DNA of 64,000 bases, from NCBI RefSeq assembly GCF_009908285.1, contig NZ_JAAARM010000002.1, forward strand, positions 124,001 through 188,000. The letters run 5' to 3'. Both the position numbers and the translations under genes were made by a program. Source of the DNA: Pseudomonas sp. Fl4BN1 (GTDB lineage: Bacteria > Pseudomonadota > Gammaproteobacteria > Pseudomonadales > Pseudomonadaceae). The notes under the pieces were generated by a model. The model saw only the letters and a list, made by a program, of their open reading frames with translations, ran no database searches and was not told the origin of the DNA. Shown here in pieces: positions 17,214-26,552 of this stretch (its first letter is position 1; every line of letters starts with the position of its first letter).

Positions 17214-18290
17214 TTAGACAAACACCTGCAGGCTGCGCGGCGGCAAGGCGACCCAGATGTCCTGGGCGCCCAGTCGCGGCATGGCTTCCGGTGCCAGTTC
17301 AGCCAGCAGCGGATGCCCTGGCAAATGGTTGAGCTCGAAGCTCATGCGGCAGCGGTTGCCGAGGAACGTGATCTCGCGGACCTTGGCCGGGAACAGGTTT
17401 TCCTCATGCACCGGCGGGTTGACGCTGATGGCTTCCGGACGACAGAACAAGCGACCCGCAGCGGCTTTGCCCGAATCGTCGGCCAGGCGCACATTCATCC
17501 CGCCGACCTGGGCGTGGCTATCGCTGTTGCGGCTGAAGGGCAGCCAGTTACCCTGGCCGACGAATTCGGCGACGAAGGGCGTAGCCGGACGGTCGTAGAT
17601 TTCCTGCGGGGTGGCGTACTGCTCGACCTTGCCGTTGTTCATCACGGCGATGCGGTCGGCCATCAACATGGCCTCGTCCTGGTTATGGGTGACCATCAGG
17701 GTAGTGATCCCCAGGCGCCGTTGCAGTTGGCGCAACTCGGTGCACAGATGCTCGCGAACCCGGGCATCCAGGGCCGACATCGGCTCATCCAGAAGCAGCA
17801 ACGACGGTGCCGGCGCCAGGGCACGGGCCAGTGCCACCCGCTGCTGCTGGCCCCCGGACAGTTGCCCGGGGTATTTTTTCTCGCTGCCGGTGAGGCCCAC
17901 CAGTTCCAGCATCTGCGCCACGCGCTTGCGCACTTCCTCACGGCCACTGCCCGCCAGGCCGTAGGCGATGTTGGCTTCAACCGTCAGGTTGGGAAACAGC
18001 GCGTAGGACTGGAACAGAATCCCGTAGTCCCGTGCCTGGGGCGCCAACCGCGAGACGTCCCGATCCCCCAGGTACAACTCGCCCTGGTCCTGGCGCTCCA
18101 GGCCGGCGATGCAGCGCAGCAGTGTGGTCTTGCCGCAACCGGACGGCCCCAGCAGGCACACCAGCTCACCGGCGGCGACGTCCAGGGACACGTTATCCAG
18201 GGCGGTGAAGGCACCAAAACGCTTCTGGATACCGCGCACCTTCATTGGCGCGCCTGGGTTGCTCAGGGCTGTTGCAACGGAGTTGTTCAT
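17214..18290 (-). CDS. phnT: ABC transporter ATP-binding protein, aminophosphonate type
   Basis: 358 residues. Walker A GPSGCGKTT (48-56), Q-loop FQSYALFP, signature LSGGQQQR (144-151) and Walker B LLLLDEP (164-170) are intact, followed by an H-loop in MVTHNQ and a C-terminal TOBE-like regulatory domain. It energises the importer with the fused permease and PhnS. First structural gene of the operon after the LysR regulator, which is on the same strand and 150 bases upstream. Confidence 0.85.
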   Translation of the reverse strand: MNNSVATALSNPGAPMKVRGIQKRFGAFTALDNVSLDVAAGELVCLLGPSGCGKTTLLRCIAGLERQDQGELYLGDRDVSRLAPQARDYGILFQSYALFPNLTVEANIAYGLAGSGREEVRKRVAQMLELVGLTGSEKKYPGQLSGGQQQRVALARALAPAPSLLLLDEPMSALDARVREHLCTELRQLQRRLGITTLMVTHNQDEAMLMADRIAVMNNGKVEQYATPQEIYDRPATPFVAEFVGQGNWLPFSRNSDSHAQVGGMNVRLADDSGKAAAGRLFCRPEAISVNPPVHEENLFPAKVREITFLGNRCRMSFELNHLPGHPLLAELAPEAMPRLGAQDIWVALPPRSLQVFV

Positions 18291-18404
18291 GGACGGACCT
18301 CATCAAGCAGATGCAGGCCATCCTAGGGAGCGAATGCGTAGGTCGTGTGGCAAACAGGCAAAAGCTGCCGATAGTGGTATTGGTGGATTTGGGTTGGGCG
18401 GCGA

Positions 18405-18428
18405 TTCGCCGGCAAGCCGGCTCCTACG
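18405..18428. repeat. Single REP sequence
   Basis: TTCGCCGGCAAGCCGGCTCC lies 13 bases downstream of the LysR stop, without an inverted partner nearby. Confidence 0.8.
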
Positions 18429-18440
18429 GGAGAAGGTGCT

Positions 18441-19304
18441 TCAGCAACCGGCCATTTCCTGGGCCAGGCCGAGGAACGCCGCCGGCAGGCGCGCATTCTT
18501 GCGCTCCTTGAGGCAATACAGGTACTCGGCGATCTGTGGCGCATTTTCGATGGTCAGCACCCGCAGCTGCGGGTCGTGGGGCACCTCCTGACGGGCAATG
18601 ATGCTGATGCCGATGTTGCGCAGCACCGCCTCGCGGATCGATTCGCGACTGCCGATCTCCAGCAGCGGGCCGAAGCTGACGTTGGCGTTCTTCAACAACT
18701 CTTCGGTAAGACTGCGGGTAGTGGAACCAGGCTCGCGCATCAACAGGGTATGCCCGGCCAGGGCCTGGAGCGGCACATGTTCCAATGCCGCCAGGGGGTG
18801 ATTGCGATGCACCGCCAGCACCAGCGGGTCGCTGCCCAGCACTCGGCGGATCAATCGCGCATCCTCCAACAGTTGCGAGGACGCGGCCACATCCACCCGG
18901 TATTCCTCCAGCGCCTCCAGCACCTGCTGGGAGTTGCCGATCTCCACCGAAACGTCCACTTGAGGCAGGCGCTGGCGGAAGGTTTTCACCAGGTCGAGGA
19001 TGTAATACGGCGCAGTGGCGGCTATCCGCAGCGTGCCCTGTACCTGCCCGCTGTTGCGCAGGAAGAACTCGATATCGGCTTCTTTCTGCAACAGCTCCTT
19101 GACCATCGGCAACAGGCTCGTGCCCTCATCACTGAGACTCAGCCGACGACCGCCACGAAAGAACAGCTCAACCGAGTACTGGCTTTCCAGGTTGCGGATC
19201 TGCGTAGTCACCGTCGGCTGGCTGAGACCGAGCTTCTTCGCCGCCTGGGTGATACTGCCCAGGCGGGCGACCATGTAAAAAGCCTTCAGCTCGGCACTCA
19301 GCAC
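18441..19304 (-). CDS. LysR-type regulator of aminoethylphosphonate genes
   Basis: 287 residues; GTG start at 19304 with a GAGAG ribosome site. The N-terminal winged helix-turn-helix (SITQAAKKLGLSQPTVTTQI) is standard LysR, followed by the two-lobed effector domain. Location at the head of the AEP transport/catabolism operon and family resemblance indicate the aminoethylphosphonate-associated LysR group. Unusually for LysR regulators it is co-directional with, not divergent from, its presumed target. The inducer is probably a phosphonate or a catabolite. Confidence 0.82.
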   Translation of the reverse strand: MLSAELKAFYMVARLGSITQAAKKLGLSQPTVTTQIRNLESQYSVELFFRGGRRLSLSDEGTSLLPMVKELLQKEADIEFFLRNSGQVQGTLRIAATAPYYILDLVKTFRQRLPQVDVSVEIGNSQQVLEALEEYRVDVAASSQLLEDARLIRRVLGSDPLVLAVHRNHPLAALEHVPLQALAGHTLLMREPGSTTRSLTEELLKNANVSFGPLLEIGSRESIREAVLRNIGISIIARQEVPHDPQLRVLTIENAPQIAEYLYCLKERKNARLPAAFLGLAQEMAGC

Positions 19305-19320
19305 AGTGTTCTCTCATCGT

Positions 19321-21639
19321 TTACTTGCGCAACAGGCGCAAACCGTTGAACACCACCAACAGGCTGACGCCCATGTCGGCGAACACGGCCATCCACATGG
19401 TGGCCAGTCCGGCAAAGGTTACCCCAAGAAAGATTGCCTTGATGACCAGGGCCAGGGCGATATTTTGCTTGAGGACTACCGAGGTCTGGCGAGACAGGCG
19501 AATAAACGCCGGAATCTTGCGCAGATCATCGTCCATCAGGGCAACATCCGCGGTCTCGATAGCGGTATCGGTACCCGCCGCCGCCATGGCAAAACCGATC
19601 TCGGCGCGGGCCAGGGCCGGGGCATCGTTGATGCCGTCCCCCACCATTCCCACCCGATGCCCTTGGGCGTACAGCTCCTCGATGGCTTGCAGCTTGTCGG
19701 TGGGCAGCAGGTCGCCCCGGGCCTGGTCGATCCCTACCTGGACCGCGATCGCCTGGGCCGTGTGGGGGTTGTCGCCAGTGAGCATCAGGGTCTTGATCCC
19801 CAGTTCGTGCAACTGCTGGATGGCTTCGCGGCTGGATTCCTTGACCGTGTCCGCCACGGCGAACAGCGCCAACGGGCCGTTGCGGTCCAGCAGCAGGACC
19901 ACGGTCTTGCCTTGTTTCTCCAGGGCGAAGAGCTTTTCTTCCAGGGCTGGCGAGCACAGGCCCAGTTCCTCCACCAGACGGTGGTTGCCCAAGTGATACA
20001 CCTGGCCGTTGATTTCACCCCGTACGCCACGCCCGGTCAGGGCCTCGAAGTTATCCACAAGGTGCAGCGCCAGCTGTTTATCCACAGCCGCCTGGGCGAT
20101 AGCCAGGGACACCGGGTGGTCGGAGCGCCCCGCCAGACTGGCGGCCAGGGCCGGAGCACTGTCATTGGCCAGCGGGTCCAGGGACAGGAAGTCAGTCTGC
20201 ACTGGCTTGCCGTGGGTGATGGTGCCGGTCTTGTCCAGGGCCAGGTAGTCAAGCTTGTAGCCGCCTTCCAGGTAGACCCCGCCCTTCACCAGGATCCCTT
20301 TGCGCGCCGCTGCGGCGAGGCCGCTGACGATGGTCACCGGGGTGGAGATCACCAGGGCGCAAGGACAGGCCACCACCAGCAACACCAAGGCGCGGTAGAT
20401 CCAGTCGAACCAGGCGCCGGCCATGAACAGCGGTGGAATCAGCGCCACCGCCAGGGCAAAGGCGAACACCGCCGGGGTGTAGATTTTCGAAAAGGTATCG
20501 ACGAAGCGCTGGGTTGGAGCCCGCGCGCCCTGGGCCTGCTCGACGGCGTGGATGATCCGCGCCAGGGTCGAGTTATTGGCCGCGGCGGTCACCCGGTACT
20601 CCAGGGAGCCGGCCTGGTTGATGGTGCCGGCGAATACCTTGTCACCCACGGTCTTTTCTATCGGCAGGCTTTCACCGGTGATCGGCGCCTGGTCGATGGT
20701 GGAACTGCCGGACACAACCTCGCCATCCAGGCCGATACGCTCGCCGGGACGCACCCGTACTCGGGCTCCGAGCTCAACGGTTTTTGCCTCCTGCTCGCTC
20801 CAACTGCCATCCGCCTGCTGCACCGTGACCTGTTCCGGGGTCATCTGCATCAGGCCGCTGATGGCATTGCGCGCACGGTCCAGGGAGCGGGCCTCAATCA
20901 GCTCGGCCACGGTGAACAGGAACATCACCATCGCCGCTTCCGGCCATTGGCCGATCAGCACCGCACCGGTGACGGCGATGCTCATCAGCGCGTTGATGTT
21001 GAGGTTGCGGTTCTTCAGGGCGATCCAGCCCTTCTTGTAAGTGCCCAGGCCGCCACTGAGGATCGATACCAGGGCCACCAGCGCCACCACCCAGGTCGGC
21101 GCGGCACTGGTGAAATGAATCACCTCCGCCGCCAACGCGCCCACCCCGGACAGGGCCAGCGGCCACCAGGCTTTCTTCACCGGCACTGCGGCCGCCGGCT
21201 CGGCACCTGGGCTCTGTTCCAGGGGCTCGGCGTGCATGCCGAGGGACTTCACCGCGGCGATGATGGGCGCCGTGTCCGGCAGATCATGGGTGACCCCCAG
21301 CACTCGGTTCATCAGGTTGAATTCCAGCGCCTGAACCCCGGCCAGCTTGCCCAGCTTGTTCTGGATCAGCGTCTGCTCGGTGGGGCAATCCATGGCCTCG
21401 ATGCGGAAAGTGCTCAGGCGCGCCCCCGCGCTTGGCGTCTCGCTGAGGATAATCCGCGCCGGCGCCGCATCGCTGCTGCAGCAAGAGCCGGCATGGGCGG
21501 CATGATCATGGGCCTTGACCGGCTGCAATTTGCCCACCGGGGCATGGGAGTGGCCATGATCGTGATCGTGATCGTGATCGTGATCAGCATGACGCTGCTG
21601 AGCATCGGGCTTGCGCGGGCTGTGGAGAGAATCGCTCAT
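19321..21639 (-). CDS. cadA: Cd2+/Zn2+/Pb2+-exporting P1B-type ATPase
   Basis: 772 residues from the ATG at 21639, just downstream of the CadR operator. Order of parts: a His/Asp-rich tract (residues 17-32, alternating DH), a second CC pair at 53-54, one HMA-like metal-binding domain with MDCPTE (Cys85), eight membrane segments, actuator TGES (321-324), transport motif CPC (425-427), phosphorylation site DKTGT (469-473) and hinge GDGINDAP. CPC plus the CadR neighbour point to cadmium/zinc/lead efflux rather than copper. The DNA for the His tract is a short GATCGT tandem repeat that may vary in copy number between strains. Confidence 0.94.
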   Translation of the reverse strand: MSDSLHSPRKPDAQQRHADHDHDHDHDHGHSHAPVGKLQPVKAHDHAAHAGSCCSSDAAPARIILSETPSAGARLSTFRIEAMDCPTEQTLIQNKLGKLAGVQALEFNLMNRVLGVTHDLPDTAPIIAAVKSLGMHAEPLEQSPGAEPAAAVPVKKAWWPLALSGVGALAAEVIHFTSAAPTWVVALVALVSILSGGLGTYKKGWIALKNRNLNINALMSIAVTGAVLIGQWPEAAMVMFLFTVAELIEARSLDRARNAISGLMQMTPEQVTVQQADGSWSEQEAKTVELGARVRVRPGERIGLDGEVVSGSSTIDQAPITGESLPIEKTVGDKVFAGTINQAGSLEYRVTAAANNSTLARIIHAVEQAQGARAPTQRFVDTFSKIYTPAVFAFALAVALIPPLFMAGAWFDWIYRALVLLVVACPCALVISTPVTIVSGLAAAARKGILVKGGVYLEGGYKLDYLALDKTGTITHGKPVQTDFLSLDPLANDSAPALAASLAGRSDHPVSLAIAQAAVDKQLALHLVDNFEALTGRGVRGEINGQVYHLGNHRLVEELGLCSPALEEKLFALEKQGKTVVLLLDRNGPLALFAVADTVKESSREAIQQLHELGIKTLMLTGDNPHTAQAIAVQVGIDQARGDLLPTDKLQAIEELYAQGHRVGMVGDGINDAPALARAEIGFAMAAAGTDTAIETADVALMDDDLRKIPAFIRLSRQTSVVLKQNIALALVIKAIFLGVTFAGLATMWMAVFADMGVSLLVVFNGLRLLRK

Positions 21640-21680
21640 AAGGGTCGCGTCCGAATAAAGGTGCTTGTTGCCAAGTGAAC

Positions 21681-21704
21681 ACCCTGTAGCCACTATAGGG
21701 TCAA
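21681..21704 (-). promoter_or_regulatory. CadR operator and cadA promoter
   Basis: The dyad ACCCTATAGTGGCTACAGGGT (minus strand, 21701-21681) has 7-base arms ACCCTAT/GTAGGGT-like with one mismatch and lies right after a TTGACC -35 box (21704-21699). A TTCACT -10 candidate follows at a spacing of 19, the elongated spacer typical of MerR-family activation. It closely matches what I recall of the P. putida CadR site. Confidence 0.85.
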
Positions 21705-21727
21705 GCACCCATTCGGAGATAACGGCA

Positions 21728-22177
21728 ATGAAGATTGGCGAACTGGCGAAACTCACCGACTGTCAGGTCGAGACCATCCGTTACTACGAACGCGAAGGAC
21801 TGCTGCCGGAGCCGGCTCGCAGCGAAGGCAACTACCGCCTGTACACCCAGGCCCACACCGAGCGCCTGACCTTTATCCGCAATTGCCGCAGCCTCGACAT
21901 GACCCTCGAGGAAATCCGCAGCCTGCTAAATTTGCGGGACAGCCCTCAGGGACAATGCGCCAGCGTCAACGCGCTGATCGACGAGCACATCCACCACGTC
22001 AAGGCACGTATCGATGGCCTGCTGGCCCTGCAGGAGCAGCTGCTGGACCTGCGCCAGCGCTGCAGCGAGGAACCGGACCTGGATCACTGCGGGATCTTGC
22101 AGCGCCTGGAGGTCAGCGGCTCGGTGGCCCCCAGCGAGGCTGAGCCCTCCCATGTCGGTCGCAGCCACGGGCATTGA
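21728..22177 (+). CDS. cadR: MerR-family Cd/Pb-responsive regulator
   Basis: 149 residues from the ATG at 21728, preceded by GGAGA. An N-terminal winged helix (KIGELAKLTDCQVETIRYYE) typical of MerR is followed by the coiled-coil dimerisation helix. Metal-binding cysteines at 77, 112 and 121 and the His-containing tail SHVGRSHGH fit CadR. It binds the operator between itself and divergent cadA, repressing without metal and underwinding the long-spacer promoter when metal binds. Confidence 0.93.
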   Translation: MKIGELAKLTDCQVETIRYYEREGLLPEPARSEGNYRLYTQAHTERLTFIRNCRSLDMTLEEIRSLLNLRDSPQGQCASVNALIDEHIHHVKARIDGLLALQEQLLDLRQRCSEEPDLDHCGILQRLEVSGSVAPSEAEPSHVGRSHGH

Positions 22178-22200
22178 GCCCGCAGCCCGGGGTCGCGGTT

Positions 22201-22788
22201 TCAGGAACCGCGACGGCCCGTCGGTATCAGGCGCAGATACAACCCTTCGAGCCGATCCAGCAAACGCTGGTCCAGCTGCCGCCAGGCCATGCCCCGGCGC
22301 ACCAGCCAGGCGCTGAACAGCCCCACTAGGCAACCGCCGAGGATATCGAAGGGGAAATGTACCCCCAGGTAGACGCGGGCCCAGCTCACTAGCAGCGCCA
22401 GCGCCAGCATCACCAATCCGGTCTTGCGCAGGGATGCTAGGATCAGAGCAAAGGCCATGGCGAACATGCCGCTGGCATGATCGCTGGGAAACGATGCCCC
22501 AGGCGCGTGAGCCAGGAAATTCTGCCCCAGGCCCAGCATGAAGGGCCGCGGGTGAAACCACAGGTCACGGATCAACAGGTTGCAGCCCAGGGCGACGACA
22601 ATGCTCAGGGTTGCGATCAGCACGGTCATTCTCTGGCGGCGCTCCCCCAACACCCAAAGCACCAGGAGCAACAACGGCACACTCAGAACCAGCCCTTGTG
22701 CCAGGAAAACCGCCAGCCCACGCATTACCAATGAAGCTTCAGCGCTGGCATTGATGGCCAGGAACAGACTGCGATTGAACTCTTCCAT
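22201..22788 (-). CDS. PAP2-type phosphatase, probable undecaprenyl-diphosphatase (BcrC-like)
   Basis: 195 residues, about five membrane segments. The three PAP2 motifs are present: RDLWFHPRP (first basic residue Arg rather than Lys), PSDHASG and SWARVYLGVHFPFD. BcrC/YbjG proteins of this size dephosphorylate undecaprenyl pyrophosphate on the periplasmic face, recycling the carrier for peptidoglycan and surface glycans. Other lipid phosphates remain possible. It is convergent with cadR, only 23 bases apart. Confidence 0.78.
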   Translation of the reverse strand: MEEFNRSLFLAINASAEASLVMRGLAVFLAQGLVLSVPLLLLVLWVLGERRQRMTVLIATLSIVVALGCNLLIRDLWFHPRPFMLGLGQNFLAHAPGASFPSDHASGMFAMAFALILASLRKTGLVMLALALLVSWARVYLGVHFPFDILGGCLVGLFSAWLVRRGMAWRQLDQRLLDRLEGLYLRLIPTGRRGS

Positions 22789-22933
22789 TTAACGGCTCGT
22801 ATTGACTAATCAGAAGGAAAACGCCCGGAGCGCTCCAGGGCCCGCTCCTGAGAGCGTAGCCGCCCGGCAGGCGCAGCAATGTCCGCAGTGACTCCCGGGC
22901 AAAGGTCGATAAAGCAACCGGGTGAATCGACAA

Positions 22934-22963
22934 GGGGCCACGCAGTCTCAACTGCGTGGCCCC
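22934..22963. terminator. Perfect 13-bp hairpin downstream of thyA
   Basis: GGGGCCACGCAGT and ACTGCGTGGCCCC enclose a CTCA loop 22 bases after the thyA stop. There is no good T-run on the minus strand, so termination efficiency is uncertain; it may serve as an mRNA 3'-end stabiliser. Confidence 0.6.
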
Positions 22964-22984
22964 CTGGTACCGCCAGTGAAACGC

Positions 22985-23956
22985 TTAAACCGCCATCGGC
23001 GCGGTCATCGGCGCGTGGTGTTGATAGCCTTCAAGGGAGAAGTCGCTCGGTTCGATCAGCTCCAGCCACTCTGGCTGGTACAGGCCGGTCTTGGCGAACT
23101 CCGGCACACGCTCGGAAATCACCAGTTTGGGCATCGGGAACGGCTCGCGCTTGAGCTGTTCGTTGAGCATGTCCAAGTGGTTTTCATAGACGTGGGCATC
23201 ACCAATGAAATAGGTGAACCAGCGCGGCGTGTAGCCGGTCAGGCGGCCGATCAGGCTCAGCAACGCTGCACCCTCAGTCAGGTTGAACGGAGTTCCGAGC
23301 CCCAGATCGTTGGAACGGATGTAGAGAGTCAGGGAGATTTCCCGGGTCTCGACATTGGGGTGGAACTGATAGAGCAGGTGACATGGCGGCAGGGCCATTT
23401 CATCCAGCTGCGCGCAGTTCCAGCCGTGGAACAGGATCCGCCGGCTGCCTGGGTCGTTGATGATGGTGTCGACGCACTGACGAACCTGGTCGATGGCCTT
23501 GTACAGCACCACATAGCCCTGGCCTTCTTCCTCACCCGCAGCGATCTGCCGGTAGCCCTGGCTCAGCGCCAGGTCGATGGCCGCCTGGTTACTGGTGCTG
23601 ATCTGCTTGTAGGCCGGCCATTTGCGCCACTGCACGCCATAGATTTCGCCCAGGTCGTCGTCGCCCTGACGGAAAGGGTTGGCCAACCATTGGGCGTTTT
23701 CGTTGGCGTTCTGATCCCAGACCTTACAGCCCAACGCGCGAAATTCAGCGGCGTTGTTCACGCCCCGCAGGAAGCCGACCATTTCGCCGATCGCCGACTT
23801 GAAGGCCATCTTGCGCGTGGTAATGGCTGGGAAACCTTCCTTGAGGTCGTAACGCAGCATCGCCCCGGGAAAGCTGATGGTGTTCACACCGGTGCGGTTG
23901 GCCTGCTTGGTGCCGTTGTTGATGACGTGGGCCACCAGATCAAGATATTGCTTCAT
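22985..23956 (-). CDS. thyA: Thymidylate synthase
   Basis: 323 residues. Methylates dUMP using methylene-tetrahydrofolate. Key features are [18 protein letters not shown], the catalytic Cys192 in [10 protein letters not shown], and the dUMP-binding [12 protein letters not shown] loop. It is longer than the 264-residue E. coli enzyme because of an insertion at about 85-150, as in other pseudomonads. The gene follows lgt by 48 bases on the same strand and is probably co-transcribed with it; lgt-thyA linkage is widespread. Confidence 0.96.
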   Translation of the reverse strand: MKQYLDLVAHVINNGTKQANRTGVNTISFPGAMLRYDLKEGFPAITTRKMAFKSAIGEMVGFLRGVNNAAEFRALGCKVWDQNANENAQWLANPFRQGDDDLGEIYGVQWRKWPAYKQISTSNQAAIDLALSQGYRQIAAGEEEGQGYVVLYKAIDQVRQCVDTIINDPGSRRILFHGWNCAQLDEMALPPCHLLYQFHPNVETREISLTLYIRSNDLGLGTPFNLTEGAALLSLIGRLTGYTPRWFTYFIGDAHVYENHLDMLNEQLKREPFPMPKLVISERVPEFAKTGLYQPEWLELIEPSDFSLEGYQHHAPMTAPMAV

Positions 23957-24004
23957 GAATTACCTGCATCCTTGAACCCGGAGCTTGCGCCCCGGGGTTC
24001 GAAT

Positions 24005-24814
24005 TTATTGCGCCGCGCTCTTGGCTGGAGCGCGATGATACGCCAGCCAGATCAGCCCCAGGCCGCCGAGAATCATCGGCACACAAAGAACCTGACCCAT
24101 GGTCAACCAGTTCCACGCCAGGTAGCCGAGTTGCGCATCCGGCACCCGGACGAACTCGACGACAAAACGGAAGATCCCGTAGAACAGGGCGAACATACCG
24201 GAAACCGCCATGGTCGGCCGCGGTTTGCGCGAGAACAGCCACAGGATCAGGAACAGCGCCACGCCTTCCAGGGCAAACTGGTACAGCTGCGAAGGATGAC
24301 GAGGCAACTGCGACGGATCGCTGAACGGCGGGAAAATCATTGCCCAGGGCACATCGGTGGGCTTGCCCCACAACTCGGCGTTGATGAAGTTGCCGATACG
24401 CCCGGCGCCCAGACCGATCGGCACCATCGGCGCGACGAAGTCCATCAGTTCGAAGAAGGTCTTGTTGTTGCGCTTGCCGAACCACCAGGCCGCCAGCATG
24501 ACCCCGATGAAACCGCCATGGAACGACATGCCGCCCTTCCATACTTCGAAGATCAGGGTCGGATTGGCCAGGTAGGCACTCAGGTCGTAGAACAGCACGT
24601 AACCCAGGCGGCCACCGACGATCACGCCCATGGACATCCAGAACACCATGTCCGAGAGCTTTTCTTTGCTCCAGGTCGGATCGAAACGGTTCAGCCGGCG
24701 CGACGCCAGCAGCCAGGCGCCGCCGATGCCGATCAGGTACATCAGGCCGTACCAGTGGATTTTCAGCGGGCCGATGGCCAGGGCCACCGGATCAATCTGC
24801 GGGTAAGGCAGCAT
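24005..24814 (-). CDS. lgt: Prolipoprotein diacylglyceryl transferase
   Basis: 269 residues, seven membrane segments. Transfers diacylglycerol from phosphatidylglycerol to the lipobox cysteine of prolipoproteins. The Lgt signature [13 protein letters not shown], the [11 protein letters not shown] segment and the essential-type histidine in MSFHGGFIG are all visible. Upstream partner of thyA. Confidence 0.96.
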   Translation of the reverse strand: MLPYPQIDPVALAIGPLKIHWYGLMYLIGIGGAWLLASRRLNRFDPTWSKEKLSDMVFWMSMGVIVGGRLGYVLFYDLSAYLANPTLIFEVWKGGMSFHGGFIGVMLAAWWFGKRNNKTFFELMDFVAPMVPIGLGAGRIGNFINAELWGKPTDVPWAMIFPPFSDPSQLPRHPSQLYQFALEGVALFLILWLFSRKPRPTMAVSGMFALFYGIFRFVVEFVRVPDAQLGYLAWNWLTMGQVLCVPMILGGLGLIWLAYHRAPAKSAAQ

Positions 24815-24895
24815 TGCGACTCCTCGTCAGGGTTAGATCTCTTGATTCCCGGGCGAAACTGTCACGCCAGGATTAAGCCAGGATTGCGTTACCAC

Positions 24896-25678
24896 TCAGA
24901 ACAGGAAGCTGATTCCCACACAGAACAGTAGCGCGGCAAACATGCGCTTCAACAGGCGCGGCGACAGCTTGTGCGCCAGGCGTGCGCCGATACGAGCAAA
25001 CACCATGCTGGTCAGGGCAATGCCCAACAACGCCGGCAAATAAATTAAACCGAGACTATGGGCCGGGAGCAGCGGATCATGCCAGCCCAGAATCATGAAA
25101 CTTAAGGCACTGACCAGGGCAATGGGCAAGCCACAGGCCGAGGATGTGGCCACCGCCTGCTGCATGGGCACGCTGCGCCACGTGAGGAACGGTACGGTCA
25201 GCGAGCCACCGCCAACGCCGAAAATCGCCGAGGCCCAGCCGATCACGCTGCCAACTGCTGCCAGGCCCAGTTTGCCGGGGACTTGGCGACTGGCCTTGGG
25301 CTTGAGCTCCAGGGTCATTTGCAGGGCTATTACCAGAGCGAAGACGCCGATGATCTTTTGCAGGTGCGGGCCGGAGATGGCCTCGGCGGTCAGTGCCCCG
25401 AAGCCGGCCCCCAGCAGAATGCCCACCGTCATCCAGACGAAGATCGGCCAGCGCACCGCACCGCGGCGATGGTGTTCACGAACCGCATTGACCGACGTGA
25501 AGATGATGCTGGCCAGGGAGGTGCCCACCGCCAGGTGAGTCAGCACCGAGGTATCGAAGCCCTGCAAGGTGAAACTGAACACCAGCACCGGAACGATGAT
25601 GATCCCGCCGCCCACACCGAACAGCCCGGCCAGCACGCCCGCACAGGCGCCCAACAGCAGATAGAGCAGAAATTCCAT
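24896..25678 (-). CDS. TauE/SafE family membrane permease
   Basis: 260 residues from the ATG at 25678, where the hydrophobic N-terminus begins; an ATG 27 bases upstream is possible. Two repeats of about four membrane segments each start with the family pattern AGLFGVGGGIIIVPVL and, in the second half, SAIFGVGGGSLTVPFL. Family members export sulfite, sulfoacetate or related anions. Nothing around it reveals the substrate. Confidence 0.8.
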   Translation of the reverse strand: MEFLLYLLLGACAGVLAGLFGVGGGIIIVPVLVFSFTLQGFDTSVLTHLAVGTSLASIIFTSVNAVREHHRRGAVRWPIFVWMTVGILLGAGFGALTAEAISGPHLQKIIGVFALVIALQMTLELKPKASRQVPGKLGLAAVGSVIGWASAIFGVGGGSLTVPFLTWRSVPMQQAVATSSACGLPIALVSALSFMILGWHDPLLPAHSLGLIYLPALLGIALTSMVFARIGARLAHKLSPRLLKRMFAALLFCVGISFLF

Positions 25679-25801
25679 GGGAGCATCCGAAAATAAGACC
25701 GGCATGGTAACGGATGCGCCACCCCGGACTCCACTGGATGGCGATGGATACCCATCGGTTCTGTGGGTAAAGTGGGCAAAAACACACAGGGGGCCACCTT
25801 A

Positions 25802-26548
25802 ATGTGCTTGATCGTTTTCGCCTGGCGGCCAGGTCATTCGCAACCGTTGATCGTCGCGGCCAACCGTGACGAGTTCTATGCCCGGCCCAGCCTGCCGCTT
25901 GGGCAATGGCCAGAATCGCCACAGATCCACGCCGGGCGCGACCTGGAGGCTGGTGGCACCTGGCTCGGCGTCGGTGCCGACGGCCGCTTTGCCGCCCTGA
26001 CCAATATCCGCAACCCCCATCAGCCTCCGGCGCGGCGCTCGCGAGGCGAGCTGGTAGCGCGTTTTCTTGCCGGCAACATTGACCTCGACGACTATTTGCA
26101 GGACGTGGTCGGCCGTTCGGTAGACTACGCCGGGTTCAACCTGCTGCTGGGTACCCCAGATCAGCTGTGGCACTACAATGCCCGGGAACCGCAACCGCAA
26201 AGGCTTGAAGCCGGTGTCTACGGCCTGTCCAATGCCGGGCTCGATACCCCCTGGCCCAAGCTGCTCAAGGCCAAGGCTGCACTGCAGGAAGCGCTGCACG
26301 ATCCGCAGCCCCAGGCATTGCTGGCGCTTTTGAGCGACCCGCAAACCGCGCCTTTCGCGGAGCTGCCAGACACCGGAGTCGGATTGGCCACGGAAAGCCT
26401 GTTGTCCAGCGTGTTCATCGCCAGCCCCAGCTACGGCACTCGTGCCAGCACCGCATTGATCGTCAACGCCGACGGCTCGCGGCATCTGCTGGAGCGCAGC
26501 TTCGGCCCGTATGGCGGGCATCTGGGAGAGGTTGAGCTGAGGGTGTGA
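25802..26548 (+). CDS. NRDE (TANGO2-like) family protein
   Basis: 248 residues. The protein begins MCLIVFAW, with Cys2 as the position that becomes N-terminal after Met removal in this Ntn-hydrolase-like family, and carries the name-giving NRDE motif in AANRDEFYARP. GGTWLGV and ALTNIRNP are further family landmarks. The bacterial role is not established; eukaryotic TANGO2 has been linked to heme and lipid handling. A long perfect palindrome follows its stop. Confidence 0.8.
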   Translation: MCLIVFAWRPGHSQPLIVAANRDEFYARPSLPLGQWPESPQIHAGRDLEAGGTWLGVGADGRFAALTNIRNPHQPPARRSRGELVARFLAGNIDLDDYLQDVVGRSVDYAGFNLLLGTPDQLWHYNAREPQPQRLEAGVYGLSNAGLDTPWPKLLKAKAALQEALHDPQPQALLALLSDPQTAPFAELPDTGVGLATESLLSSVFIASPSYGTRASTALIVNADGSRHLLERSFGPYGGHLGEVELRV

Positions 26549-26552
26549 AGCG

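Noticed and set aside
19306-21678. 790-codon open frame on the plus strand
   Set aside because: It is fully antisense to cadA, which has every P-type ATPase motif; high GC content opens antisense frames.
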